Below are positions 32,107 to 39,865 of a stretch of 43,036 nt of DNA, piece after piece; positions within the stretch are counted from its first letter, which is position 1; the number at the start of each line of letters is the position of its first letter. The notes under the pieces were generated by a model that ran no database searches, was not told the origin of the DNA, and saw only the letters and a list, made by a program, of their open reading frames with translations. A program made the translations under genes and the position numbers. Source of the stretch: Ferrithrix thermotolerans DSM 19514 (GTDB lineage: Bacteria > Actinomycetota > Acidimicrobiia > Acidimicrobiales > Ilumatobacteraceae); assembly GCA_945861025.1 (NCBI GenBank), contig CAMASN010000025.1:1-43036 (forward strand), in the 5' to 3' direction.

Positions 32107-33026
32107 GCTTGTGCCTCCGCAGGCCGATTCTTCGAGAGCGTCCGGTCGACCAATGACACCAAAGCAGCCATAGCGAGGCCGAGCACAGCAGCCCCAACGA
32201 CCGCCGTGTACACCTTGGCCGGATCGCCGGTGGCTTCTTGGCTATACGACAAAATGAGTCGCCCAATTCCGAAACGAAGACCGATCGAGATCTCTGAAAC
32301 AACAACGCCGACAACTGCGGCCGCGGCTGCGAGTTTGAACGCAGGCATGAGATATGCGAGCGCAGCAGGGAACCGCAGTTTGCGAAATCCCTGCCACCAT
32401 GTGGCCGCATACGAATCCATCAACTCAAGCGAGGCAGCGGGCGGCGACGCGAAGCCACGAATGGCTCCGACAGCAACCGGAAAGAACGCCAAGAACGCGC
32501 TGAGCATCGCAGCCGACATCCATTTCTGCCATTCGAAACTGCCCAGCTTGAGCCGGCCTCCCCAGCTCACTGTGAGCGGGGCGAGCGCGATGAGCGGAAC
32601 CGTCTGCGAGATGATGAGGTACGGCATGAGGCCCTTGCGCAGCAGGTTGAAGCGAGCCATCAGCATTGCAATGAGTAGCCCGAAGCACACGCCCAACACC
32701 AAGCCGAGCAGCGCGACGCGAAACGAGTACCAGGTTGCCGCGAAGACGGCATCGAACACGGTGCGACTGCTGCCACCGCCAACCTCGGGACGTCCAAAGC
32801 GGCGCAGCATTTCGACCACGTGCGGCATTGCCCGATCGCTGGTGCGCGGGATCAAGCGAACGCCAAACACGTCGGCGCCGTTCTCGGGCCCGATGGCTTT
32901 ATAGCCCTCCCACAACACGATCATCAGCACCAGCGCGCCGGGCACCATCAGTGCTCGACGAATTGAATGGCTACGAGCCGGGGACTCGATTGTTGCGTTC
33001 AAACTTGCGGCGGTGTCAGCGCTCAC
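32103..33026 (-). CDS. ABC transporter permease, second subunit
   Basis: The 307-residue permease has about six transmembrane helices after a 25-residue cytoplasmic N-terminus. The coupling helix is in MDSYAATWWQGFRKLRFPAALAYLMPAFK (about 205-233), parallel to the motif in the other permease. It starts at GTG 33026, 9 bp after the LLM oxidoreductase stop, with GAGG upstream. The pairing of two distinct permeases with one ATPase is usual for thiamine-precursor/pyrimidine-type systems. Confidence 0.87.
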   Translation of the reverse strand: MSADTAASLNATIESPARSHSIRRALMVPGALVLMIVLWEGYKAIGPENGADVFGVRLIPRTSDRAMPHVVEMLRRFGRPEVGGGSSRTVFDAVFAATWYSFRVALLGLVLGVCFGLLIAMLMARFNLLRKGLMPYLIISQTVPLIALAPLTVSWGGRLKLGSFEWQKWMSAAMLSAFLAFFPVAVGAIRGFASPPAASLELMDSYAATWWQGFRKLRFPAALAYLMPAFKLAAAAAVVGVVVSEISIGLRFGIGRLILSYSQEATGDPAKVYTAVVGAAVLGLAMAALVSLVDRTLSKNRPAEAQA

Positions 33027-33035
33027 AAACTGGCC

Positions 33036-34064
33036 TCACGATTTCGCTTTCACGGTTTCGGCAATTGCTGGAATCACGGACTCACCGTAGGCACGCAATG
33101 TTTCGTCTTTCGCGTCGTGTTGTAAATACACCGCGAACTGATCGACGCCAAGGGCCTCGAGCTCGCGAAGTCGACGCACGTGTTCTTCGACTGGGCCGAT
33201 GATGCAGAAACGATCGATGACTTCGTCGGGGACAAAGGTGGTGTGGGTATTGCCGGTTTGTCCGTGCTCGTTGTAGTCGTAACCCCGACGATCTTTGATG
33301 TAGTCGGTGAGCGATACTGGAAGGTCAGAGCCTTGGCCGTAGCGGCCCACGAGATCGGCAACGTGGTTACCCACCATGCCGCCGAACCACCGCAACTGGT
33401 CGCGGGCGTAGGCGAGATGCTCGGGGGTGCCGTTGGTTACGTATGCCGGCGCCGCGACGCACATGGTGACATCGCTGGCCGCACGACCGAGCGCCAAGGC
33501 AGCGTCGCGGACCGCAGCCATTGTCCACTCTGCGATCGCGGGATCGGCCAACTGCAAGATGAAACCATCGCCGATCTCGCCCGCAAGCGCCAACGCCTTG
33601 GGTCCGTAGGCAGCAACCCACATTTCGCAACGACTCTTCGAGGCCCACGGAAAGCGGATTTCGGAGCCGTTGTACGGCGCGCTGCGGCCGTTAGCCAACT
33701 CGCGAATGACATGAATGCTCTCGCGCAGTGTCTTCAAGGTTGATGGGGCACCGTTGGTGAGACGCACTGCGCTATCGCCACGACCAATGCCGCACACCGT
33801 GCGGTTGCCGTACATTTCGTTGAGCGTTGCATACGTACTGGCAGTAACGGTCCAGTCGCGAGTAGCTGGGTTCGTAACCATCGGCCCAACAATGACATTG
33901 CGAGTCTCGGCCAAGATCTGGCTAAAGATCACGTAGGGCTCTTGCCACAGGATGTGGCTATCGAAGGTCCACACATGGCTGAACCCATATGTCTCGGCCT
34001 TCTTGGCGAGATCGATCACCCGCGCCGATGGCGGGGTGGTTTGCAGTACGACGCCGAAGTCCAT
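33036..34064 (-). CDS. LLM-class flavin/F420-dependent oxidoreductase of a pyrimidine-degradation operon
   Basis: The 342-residue luciferase-like (TIM-barrel) oxidoreductase begins MDFGVVLQTTPPSARVIDLAKKAE and contains GPMVTNPATRDWTVTAS and VCGIGRGDSAVRL (about 95-107), typical of F420-dependent branches near methylene-tetrahydromethanopterin reductase. I recall a family of this type (CPS_4043 group) occurring with hydantoinase-like genes. It is fused tightly into the operon, 3 bp after the dehydrogenase gene. No dihydropyrimidine dehydrogenase is present in the operon, so it could supply the missing reduction step or act on another pyrimidine. This role is inferred, not known. Confidence 0.82.
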   Translation of the reverse strand: MDFGVVLQTTPPSARVIDLAKKAETYGFSHVWTFDSHILWQEPYVIFSQILAETRNVIVGPMVTNPATRDWTVTASTYATLNEMYGNRTVCGIGRGDSAVRLTNGAPSTLKTLRESIHVIRELANGRSAPYNGSEIRFPWASKSRCEMWVAAYGPKALALAGEIGDGFILQLADPAIAEWTMAAVRDAALALGRAASDVTMCVAAPAYVTNGTPEHLAYARDQLRWFGGMVGNHVADLVGRYGQGSDLPVSLTDYIKDRRGYDYNEHGQTGNTHTTFVPDEVIDRFCIIGPVEEHVRRLRELEALGVDQFAVYLQHDAKDETLRAYGESVIPAIAETVKAKS

Positions 34065-34067
34065 GGG

Positions 34068-35552
34068 TTACCGGTTAGTGGGGAAGCCGAGGTCGACGGT
34101 TGATGTGGCCGGGTCGGGCCAACGCGACGTGATCACCTTTGAGCGGGTGAAGAAGTTGATGCCGTCGGGGCCATACATGTGCTGGTCGCCAAACAGGCTG
34201 GCCTTCCATCCGCCAAAACTGTAATAGCTCACTGGCACTGGAATGGGCACGTTGATACCGACCATGCCCACCTGCACGTCGAACTGAAACTGCCGGGCCA
34301 CGCCGCCATCGCGGGTGAAGATTGCCGTGCCGTTGCCGTACTGGTTGTCGTTGATGAGGGCCAGGCCTTCGGCATAGGTCTTGACCCGAGTGACCATGAG
34401 CACTGGGCCGAAGATTTCGTCGTCATAGCACTTCATGCCTGGACGGGCGTTGTCGATGAGGCTTGGCTTCAAGAAGAAGCCGCCGCCCGGAGCGCCATCG
34501 CGGCCGTCGACGACGAGGGTGGCACCCTCGGCTGCTGCTCCAGCGATGTAGCCAGCGACCTTGTCGCGATGCTCGCCGGTGATGAGCGGGCCCATCTCGT
34601 TAGCAGCGTCTGCGGCGCTACCGACCTGGATGTTGGGGATGCGCGCCTTCACCTTTTCGATGAGTGCGTCGGCAACCGAGTCGATGGCGAGCACAACGCT
34701 GATGGCCATGCACCGCTCGCCCGCCGAGCCGTATGCGGCGCTGACCGCAGCATCGGCGGCCATGTCGAGATCGGCATCGGGCAACACGAGCATGTGGTTC
34801 TTGGCGCCACCGAGTGCCTGCACACGCTTGCCATTCGCAGTGCCTGTTTCATAGACGTATTTCGCGATCGGGGTTGAACCCACGAAGCTGACCGCAGCGA
34901 TGTCGGGGTGATGCAAGATCGCATCGACCGCAACCTTGTCGCCGTTGATTACGTTGAAACAGCCGTCGGGAAGGCCAGCCTGCTTGAGCAGTTCGGCGAT
35001 GAACATGCTCGCCGATGGATCCTTCTCGCTTGGCTTGAGCACGAAGGTGTTGCCGCATGCCAATGCGTTCGCGAACATCCACATCGGCACCATTGCTGGG
35101 AAGTTGAAGGGCGTGATGCCGGCAACAACACCAAGCGGCTGCTTGATGCTGTACACATCGACACCGCTGCTGGCCTGCTCGCTGTAACCGCCCTTGAGCA
35201 AGTTCGGAACGCCACACGCGTACTCGATGTTTTCGAGACCGCGGGCCACCTCGCCAAGTGCGTCGCCGAGCACCTTGCCGTGTTCGGACGAGAGCAACGA
35301 AGCGATCTCTTTGCGGTTCGCATCGACCAGTTCGCGCATGTGGAACATGACCTCGGCGCGGCGCGACAAGTTGGTCGAGCGCCACGAAGCAAACGCCGCC
35401 TTGGCCACCGCGATCGCATGACCAGTTTCTTCGACCGAGGCGAAGTCGACGCTTGCCTGCTGCTCACCTGTGGCGGGCTGCCACACAACGCCTGAGCGGC
35501 CAGAGGTACCCTCGACGACTTTGCCATCGATCCAATGCGAGATCTTCTTCAT
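34068..35552 (-). CDS. mmsA: CoA-acylating methylmalonate-semialdehyde dehydrogenase
   Basis: The 494-residue aldehyde dehydrogenase has the nucleophile Cys 281 in GSAGERCMAIS, TPFNFPAMVPMWMF (148-160) and the GGAKNHMLVLPDAD segment. That segment replaces the usual general-base Glu motif and marks the MMSDH family. It converts methylmalonate semialdehyde to propionyl-CoA and malonate semialdehyde to acetyl-CoA, with CO2 loss. In this operon these are the last steps of thymine and uracil breakdown. A GGAAGAAG ribosome site precedes ATG 35552. Confidence 0.93.
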   Translation of the reverse strand: MKKISHWIDGKVVEGTSGRSGVVWQPATGEQQASVDFASVEETGHAIAVAKAAFASWRSTNLSRRAEVMFHMRELVDANRKEIASLLSSEHGKVLGDALGEVARGLENIEYACGVPNLLKGGYSEQASSGVDVYSIKQPLGVVAGITPFNFPAMVPMWMFANALACGNTFVLKPSEKDPSASMFIAELLKQAGLPDGCFNVINGDKVAVDAILHHPDIAAVSFVGSTPIAKYVYETGTANGKRVQALGGAKNHMLVLPDADLDMAADAAVSAAYGSAGERCMAISVVLAIDSVADALIEKVKARIPNIQVGSAADAANEMGPLITGEHRDKVAGYIAGAAAEGATLVVDGRDGAPGGGFFLKPSLIDNARPGMKCYDDEIFGPVLMVTRVKTYAEGLALINDNQYGNGTAIFTRDGGVARQFQFDVQVGMVGINVPIPVPVSYYSFGGWKASLFGDQHMYGPDGINFFTRSKVITSRWPDPATSTVDLGFPTNR

Positions 35553-35627
35553 AACGTGACTTCTTCCATTATTCGAGGGGATTCGGGGTTGACGTGAAAA
35601 CTAGGTGCTGCGGCGCTCTGGCGCAGG

Positions 35628-37052
35628 TCAGACCAAGTACTGCGACAGGCCGCGGCGCACGAATTGGCCGTGACCCTTGCGACCGAGATATGCGTTGTTC
35701 TGGATGATGATGGATCCACGCGAGAGCACCGTGTCGACGCTGCCGTCGATGACGTAGCCCTCCCACGACGAGTGATCGATGTTCATGTGGTGCTTGTCGT
35801 TGATGCCGATCCTGGTCTGGGTCTTGGGGTCCCACACCACGATGTCGGCGTCGGCACCCGGAGCGATGATGCCCTTCTTTGGATACATGCCGAACATGCG
35901 CGCTGGTGTGGTGCAACACGTTTCGACCCAACGCTCGAGCGAGAGCTCGCCGTTGACAACGCCCTGATACAGCAGCTCCATACGGTGTTCAACGCCGCCC
36001 ATGCCGTTGGGAATCTTTGAGAAATCGCCAATGCCGAGTTCTTTTTGATCCTTCATGCAGAACGGGCAATGGTCGGTACTCACGATGGCCAGGTCGTTGG
36101 TGCGCAGGCCCTTCCAGAGATCGCCGTGGTGGTTGTGCGTGTCGTGCGCCGAACGCACCGGCGGCGAGCAGACCCACTTGGCGCCTTCGAAACCGGGCTT
36201 GGCCAAGGTCTCCTCGAGCGTCATATAGAGGTACTGCGGACACGTTTCGGCGAACACGTTTCGGCCAGCATCGCGAGCGGCCGCGATCTCGAGCAGTGCA
36301 TCGGAGGCCGACACGTGCACGATGTAGAGCGGCGCGTTACCGGCAACCTTGCTCAGCGCGATGGCGCGATGCGTAGCCTCACCCTCGAGCAGCGACGGCC
36401 GCGTGTAGCTGTGGTACTTGGGATCGGTCTCGCCACGAGCCAACGCCTGCGACACGAGTACATCGATGGCGATGCCATTTTCGGCATGCATCATGATGGT
36501 GGCGCCGATGTCGCCGGCTGTTTGCATCGCGCGAAGAATCTGACCATCGTCGCTGTAGAACACGCCCGGGTAGGCCATGAACAACTTGAAGCTGGTGACG
36601 CCCTCGTTCTCGGTGAGGTAGCGCATTGCTTTCAATGCTTCGTCATCGATGCCGCCAACGATCTGATGAAACGCATAGTCGACTGCGCACTGACCGGCAG
36701 CCTTTTCGTGCCACGCACCAAGGCTGTCGATCACGTTCTCGCCATAACGCTGCACGGCGAAGTCGACAATGGTGGTGACGCCACCCCACGCCGCTGCACG
36801 AGAGCCCGTCTCGAAGGTGTCACTGGCGTTGGTGCCGCCAAATGGCAACTCCATGTGCGTGTGCACATCGATGCCGCCAGGAATGACGTACTTGCCAGTG
36901 GCGTCGATGACTGTCTCGGCGGTGATGCCCTGCGCCTGCACCTGCCCCGGTGCATACATCGCGACGATGGTTTCGCCGTCGACAAGAACGTCGATGAGTT
37001 GGCGACCGGTTGGGCTGATAACCGTGCCGTTGGTGATGAGTGTGCGTGCCAT
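35628..37052 (-). CDS. pydB: Dihydropyrimidinase (D-hydantoinase)
   Basis: The 474-residue amidohydrolase has His64-x-His66 in GIDVHTHMELPFGG, the carboxylated Lys 156 in SFKLFMAYPG, His 189 in MMHAENG, a further His in YIVHVSAS and the Asp in IVSTDHCPF. All the binuclear-zinc ligands are therefore present. It opens dihydrouracil and dihydrothymine to the N-carbamoyl-beta-amino acids. ATG 37052 was chosen because homology begins there and a GGAG site lies upstream; the frame extends further to 37127 without support. It is between beta-ureidopropionase (17 bp) and MMSDH (75 bp). Confidence 0.93.
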   Translation of the reverse strand: MARTLITNGTVISPTGRQLIDVLVDGETIVAMYAPGQVQAQGITAETVIDATGKYVIPGGIDVHTHMELPFGGTNASDTFETGSRAAAWGGVTTIVDFAVQRYGENVIDSLGAWHEKAAGQCAVDYAFHQIVGGIDDEALKAMRYLTENEGVTSFKLFMAYPGVFYSDDGQILRAMQTAGDIGATIMMHAENGIAIDVLVSQALARGETDPKYHSYTRPSLLEGEATHRAIALSKVAGNAPLYIVHVSASDALLEIAAARDAGRNVFAETCPQYLYMTLEETLAKPGFEGAKWVCSPPVRSAHDTHNHHGDLWKGLRTNDLAIVSTDHCPFCMKDQKELGIGDFSKIPNGMGGVEHRMELLYQGVVNGELSLERWVETCCTTPARMFGMYPKKGIIAPGADADIVVWDPKTQTRIGINDKHHMNIDHSSWEGYVIDGSVDTVLSRGSIIIQNNAYLGRKGHGQFVRRGLSQYLV

Positions 37053-37069
37053 GGTGTGCTCCAGTGTGG

Positions 37070-37912
37070 TCAGCGTGCGGTGAGTTCTGAATACGCGTCG
37101 GGACGACGGTCGCGATAAAACGCCCACCGGTCACGGATCTCGGACAGCTTGGTCATGTTGAGATCGCGAACGACAATTTCGGGCTTGTAGGCGTCGGCCA
37201 CCTCGCCGACGAACTTGCCCTCGGGATCGACGAAGTAGCTCTGGCCATAGAAGTCGTTCTCGCCAAGCTCTTCGATACCGACTCGGTTGATCGCTCCCAC
37301 GTAGAAAATGTTCGCCACCGCAGCAGCTGGCTGCTCGAGGCGCCACAGGTACTCACTGAGGCCGCGGTGTGTCGCCGATGGGTTGAACACGATCTGCGCA
37401 CCATTGAGGCCAAGCGCGCGCCAACCCTCAGGGAAGTGGCGGTCGTAACAGATGTACACGCCCACCTTGCCAACGGCGGTGTTGAACACGGGATAGCCGC
37501 CGGTGCCGGGCGTGAAATAGAACTTCTCCCAAAACCCCTTGGTCTGGGGAATGTGCTGCTTGCGGTACTTGCCGAGATACGTGCCATCGGCATCGATGAC
37601 AGCTGCGGTGTTGAAGTACAGGCCCGGCTGCACGATTTCGTACATCGGCAGCACCATCACCATGCCCAACTCTTTGGCAAGTGCCTGGAACCGCTTGGTG
37701 GTGGGGCCGTCAGGGATGTACTCGGTGTAGCCGTAGTACTCGATCTCTTGAACTTGGCAAAAGTAGGGGCCGTAGAACAGTTCCTGGAAGCAGATCACCT
37801 TCGCTCCCTGGGCAGCCGCCTCACGCGCGGCGATCTCGTGCTTGTCGATCATCGCCTCTTTTGACCCAGCCCAATCGGTCTGGACTAGGGCTGCTCTGAC
37901 GATCTCTGCCAC
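37070..37912 (-). CDS. pydC: Beta-ureidopropionase (N-carbamoyl-beta-alanine amidohydrolase)
   Basis: The 280-residue nitrilase-superfamily enzyme has a complete Glu-Lys-Cys triad: Glu 44 in CFQELFYGPYF, Lys 118 in YRKQHIPQ and Cys 155 in VYICYDRHFPEG. The sequence is close to N-carbamoylputrescine/beta-ureidopropionase enzymes; the dihydropyrimidinase next to it favours N-carbamoyl-beta-alanine. The products are beta-alanine (or 3-aminoisobutyrate), CO2 and ammonia. It is the first gene of the eight-gene operon, with a promoter about 50 bases upstream. Confidence 0.9.
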   Translation of the reverse strand: MAEIVRAALVQTDWAGSKEAMIDKHEIAAREAAAQGAKVICFQELFYGPYFCQVQEIEYYGYTEYIPDGPTTKRFQALAKELGMVMVLPMYEIVQPGLYFNTAAVIDADGTYLGKYRKQHIPQTKGFWEKFYFTPGTGGYPVFNTAVGKVGVYICYDRHFPEGWRALGLNGAQIVFNPSATHRGLSEYLWRLEQPAAAVANIFYVGAINRVGIEELGENDFYGQSYFVDPEGKFVGEVADAYKPEIVVRDLNMTKLSEIRDRWAFYRDRRPDAYSELTAR

Positions 37913-37958
37913 GTTTCCCCCTTGGGAAGTCCCGTCGACAACCGACAGGTGTGCTGTG

Positions 37959-37988
37959 ATCGTAGATCGCCTCGGCTCATGCCGCCAA
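37959..37988 (-). promoter_or_regulatory. Promoter of the pyrimidine-degradation operon
   Basis: On the minus strand, TTGGCG (37988-37983) and TACGAT (37964-37959) are separated by 18 bases. Transcription would start near 37952, leaving a leader of about 40 bases with a GGGGG tract before ATG 37912. GATC-nta-GATC around the -10 box is a small imperfect dyad that could bind a regulator. Confidence 0.45.
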
Positions 37989-38016
37989 CGATGCTGGGGC
38001 TGTACGAGGTGAGGGG

Positions 38017-38484
38017 CTAGTAGCCGCCGCCGAGCTTGCCGTGGTCCCAGCTCACGACGCGTTCGACATCGAATACGACGCCTAGACGCTTATGCGCTTG
38101 CGCCTCAAGAAACGGCAGCGCCGCATCGCTCAAAATGTCGGCGCCGTTGTATTTCACACCGACTGCTTTGCCGATGGCCAAGATTTCGTCGAAGTCTTCG
38201 ATGATGCGACCACTGCCAACCAGTTCGACACCGCGCAATTCGTTATACGTCTCGCCGCTCTCGATCAGCGCTGTCATCTTTGCATCGCGACGCAGGTTGA
38301 TGATCTTTTGGCTCTTGCCGAACGTCCAAAAAACAATCTTGCCGTCGACGACCTCGTACCACATGGCCACCACATGAGGGTGTCCAGATGGGCCGATGGT
38401 GGCGACGTTAAGCACCTTTTGATCGGCAAGATACGCCGTCACTTCTTGGTCGGTCATCGTGATGTTGCCGCGCTTGCTTGCCAT
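38017..38484 (-). CDS. Pyridoxamine 5'-phosphate oxidase-like split-barrel protein (FMN/F420-binding)
   Basis: The 155-residue protein has the PPOX-like fold: LNVATIGPSGHPHVVAMWYEVVDGKIVFWT (about 25-54), then KIINLRRDAKMTALIESG. In actinobacteria such small split-barrel proteins commonly bind F420 or FMN and reduce diverse substrates; the cofactor cannot be told here. A TAGTGT box stands 7 bases before the ATG. It lies just upstream of the pyrimidine operon on the same strand, but has its own promoter region, so a functional link is only possible. Confidence 0.78.
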   Translation of the reverse strand: MASKRGNITMTDQEVTAYLADQKVLNVATIGPSGHPHVVAMWYEVVDGKIVFWTFGKSQKIINLRRDAKMTALIESGETYNELRGVELVGSGRIIEDFDEILAIGKAVGVKYNGADILSDAALPFLEAQAHKRLGVVFDVERVVSWDHGKLGGGY

Positions 38485-38491
38485 GACGGCG

Positions 38492-38497
38492 ACACTA
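38492..38497 (-). promoter_or_regulatory. Leaderless-type -10 box for the split-barrel protein
   Basis: TAGTGT on the minus strand, 7 bases, then ATG 38484. Confidence 0.42.
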
Positions 38498-38508
38498 ATA
38501 GCAGGTGC

Positions 38509-39312
38509 CTACATTGCGCTCATGCGGAGCAACTCGTAGGCCATTGCGCATTCGGCGGCCATGCTGGTTACGTCGGCTGGCATCAGCCCGGTCGGACCAA
38601 CCACGGCCGAACACAAGGCCAACGGCACGACCTCAACATCGTGATGCCACGCTTGGCCGGCACTGGCCAAACGCTCGCCCATTGCTTTCCACATCGGCTC
38701 GGGCAAGCGGCGCGCACGCCCAGCCACCAACCACACCGGCACCTCTGAGCAATACGCCACCGCCGCGATTGGATGCGAACCCAACGCGCACAACGCCGCA
38801 TCGGGGCCGCCAGCGGCGGCCTCGATGAGCACAAGATCGGATGCAGCCACTGCTGCCGCCATACCAGCCGCAGGCACCGCCTCTGCTTGAAGGTCGGCCT
38901 GCTGCAGTCGACGTGCGAGGCGCGAACCTTCGTCGTTGGCGTCGATGACCAGCACCGTGGTGTCGCCTCGGCGCATCACGGCTTCTCCAGCAAGGTCGGG
39001 CCAACCAACCACGCACACCGTGGCATCGTCGGGAAGCAGTTGCATGAGTTGGCCCGGAGTTGGATCATCGTCGACGTAATCGGCCATACCCCACGCTTCA
39101 CGAAACGGGTCGTTGGCCGCGAGCAGACTTGCGCAGAGCCACCACAACGCCCCGGCCGTGGGGTGCCGTTCGACAATGCGTCGACATGCAACGACAAGGC
39201 CAGCGGGATCGAGATCGAGGCCGGCGATGGCCGACGCGGTCTCGCGAACGAGCATCCGTTGGTCGCCACTTGAGGCGCGGGCCACATAGCGGAGCCGTTC
39301 AATTGGGTGCAT
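38509..39312 (-). CDS. IF-2B-like (eIF2B/MtnA-fold) protein, uncharacterised
   Basis: The 267-residue protein has a helical N-terminal third and a Rossmann-like C-terminal half. The segment DLVLIEAAAGGPDAALCALGSHPIAAVAYCSEVPVWLVAGRARRLPE (about 158-204) resembles the IF-2B domain of eIF2B-alpha and methylthioribose-1-phosphate isomerase. The characteristic isomerase Cys/Asp pair is not clearly visible, so an enzymatic role is uncertain. A TAGGTT box is 6 bases before the ATG. It is divergent from the thioredoxin-fold gene across 51 bp. Confidence 0.6.
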   Translation of the reverse strand: MHPIERLRYVARASSGDQRMLVRETASAIAGLDLDPAGLVVACRRIVERHPTAGALWWLCASLLAANDPFREAWGMADYVDDDPTPGQLMQLLPDDATVCVVGWPDLAGEAVMRRGDTTVLVIDANDEGSRLARRLQQADLQAEAVPAAGMAAAVAASDLVLIEAAAGGPDAALCALGSHPIAAVAYCSEVPVWLVAGRARRLPEPMWKAMGERLASAGQAWHHDVEVVPLALCSAVVGPTGLMPADVTSMAAECAMAYELLRMSAM

Positions 39313-39318
39313 CTGGCC

Positions 39319-39324
39319 AACCTA
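39319..39324 (-). promoter_or_regulatory. Leaderless-type -10 box for the IF-2B-like gene
   Basis: TAGGTT on the minus strand, 6 bases, then ATG 39312. It is back-to-back with the box of the divergent gene 39364. Confidence 0.42.
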
Positions 39325-39350
39325 GCTGTGCCAGTTGCAGCATGCTGCGC

Positions 39351-39356
39351 TAGCGT
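39351..39356 (+). promoter_or_regulatory. Leaderless-type -10 box for the thioredoxin-fold gene
   Basis: TAGCGT is followed by 7 bases and GTG 39364. It supports this GTG over the earlier in-frame ATG 39307, which lies inside the divergent gene. Confidence 0.42.
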
Positions 39357-39363
39357 CGAAGCC

Positions 39364-39852
39364 GTGGCAAGCAATCCATCGCTCGATGTCGTACTCACCT
39401 CTCTCGACGGCGAAAGCCGGCCCCTTGAGGATTGGCTCACCATGTTCAACTTGGCGAGCGTGGTTCTCGACCCCTTCACCAACGAGAGTTCGTGGATTCT
39501 CAAGACCGCCGCTCGCATCCTCGCCGGGTTCCGTGGCGCCGACGCACGATGCAACTTCGTCGTCACCTGCACCGCCGACGAGGCCAAAGCATTTCTTGGC
39601 CCGCTAGCCGATCAGTTGTTGGTGTTCTGCGATCCTGACCGCTCGTTCGTGAAGTCGCTTGGCCTTGCTGAGCTGCCTGCGTTTGTGTTCGTTGCGATGG
39701 ACGGCACCATTGCTGCATCGGCCGAGGGCTGGAACGGCGCCGAGTGGCGCAAGGTTTCCGACAGGATCGCAGTGGCTACGGCATGGGCGAAGCAGAGCAT
39801 CCCGGCTGCCTCCGACCCAGTGCCGTTCAAGGGCACGCCAGCGCTGGCGTGA
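39364..39852 (+). CDS. Thioredoxin-fold protein lacking the CxxC active site
   Basis: The 162-residue protein looks like a thioredoxin/peroxiredoxin fold. A strand SVVLDPFTNESSWILKTA occupies the place where the redox CxxC normally follows the first core strand, and LAELPAFVFVAMDG holds the cis-proline loop. The active-site cysteines are replaced (Thr-Asn-Glu-Ser-Ser), so a non-redox binding role is more likely. The cysteines present (CNFVVTC, VFCDPD) are not in catalytic positions. The helicase gene follows after 13 bp, so the two are probably co-transcribed. Confidence 0.65.
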   Translation: MASNPSLDVVLTSLDGESRPLEDWLTMFNLASVVLDPFTNESSWILKTAARILAGFRGADARCNFVVTCTADEAKAFLGPLADQLLVFCDPDRSFVKSLGLAELPAFVFVAMDGTIAASAEGWNGAEWRKVSDRIAVATAWAKQSIPAASDPVPFKGTPALA

Positions 39853-39865
39853 TCAGCGCCACCTG

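Noticed and set aside
36045-37118. 357-codon open frame on the plus strand
   Set aside because: It lies antisense to dihydropyrimidinase, which has all zinc ligands. The plus-strand translation shows no domain and is a third-position GC shadow.
39659-39865. Longer N-terminus for HrpB starting at ATG 39659
   Set aside because: The extension overlaps the thioredoxin-fold gene in another frame, is Arg/Pro/Ser-rich and unrelated to helicases; TTG 39866 gives the expected length.
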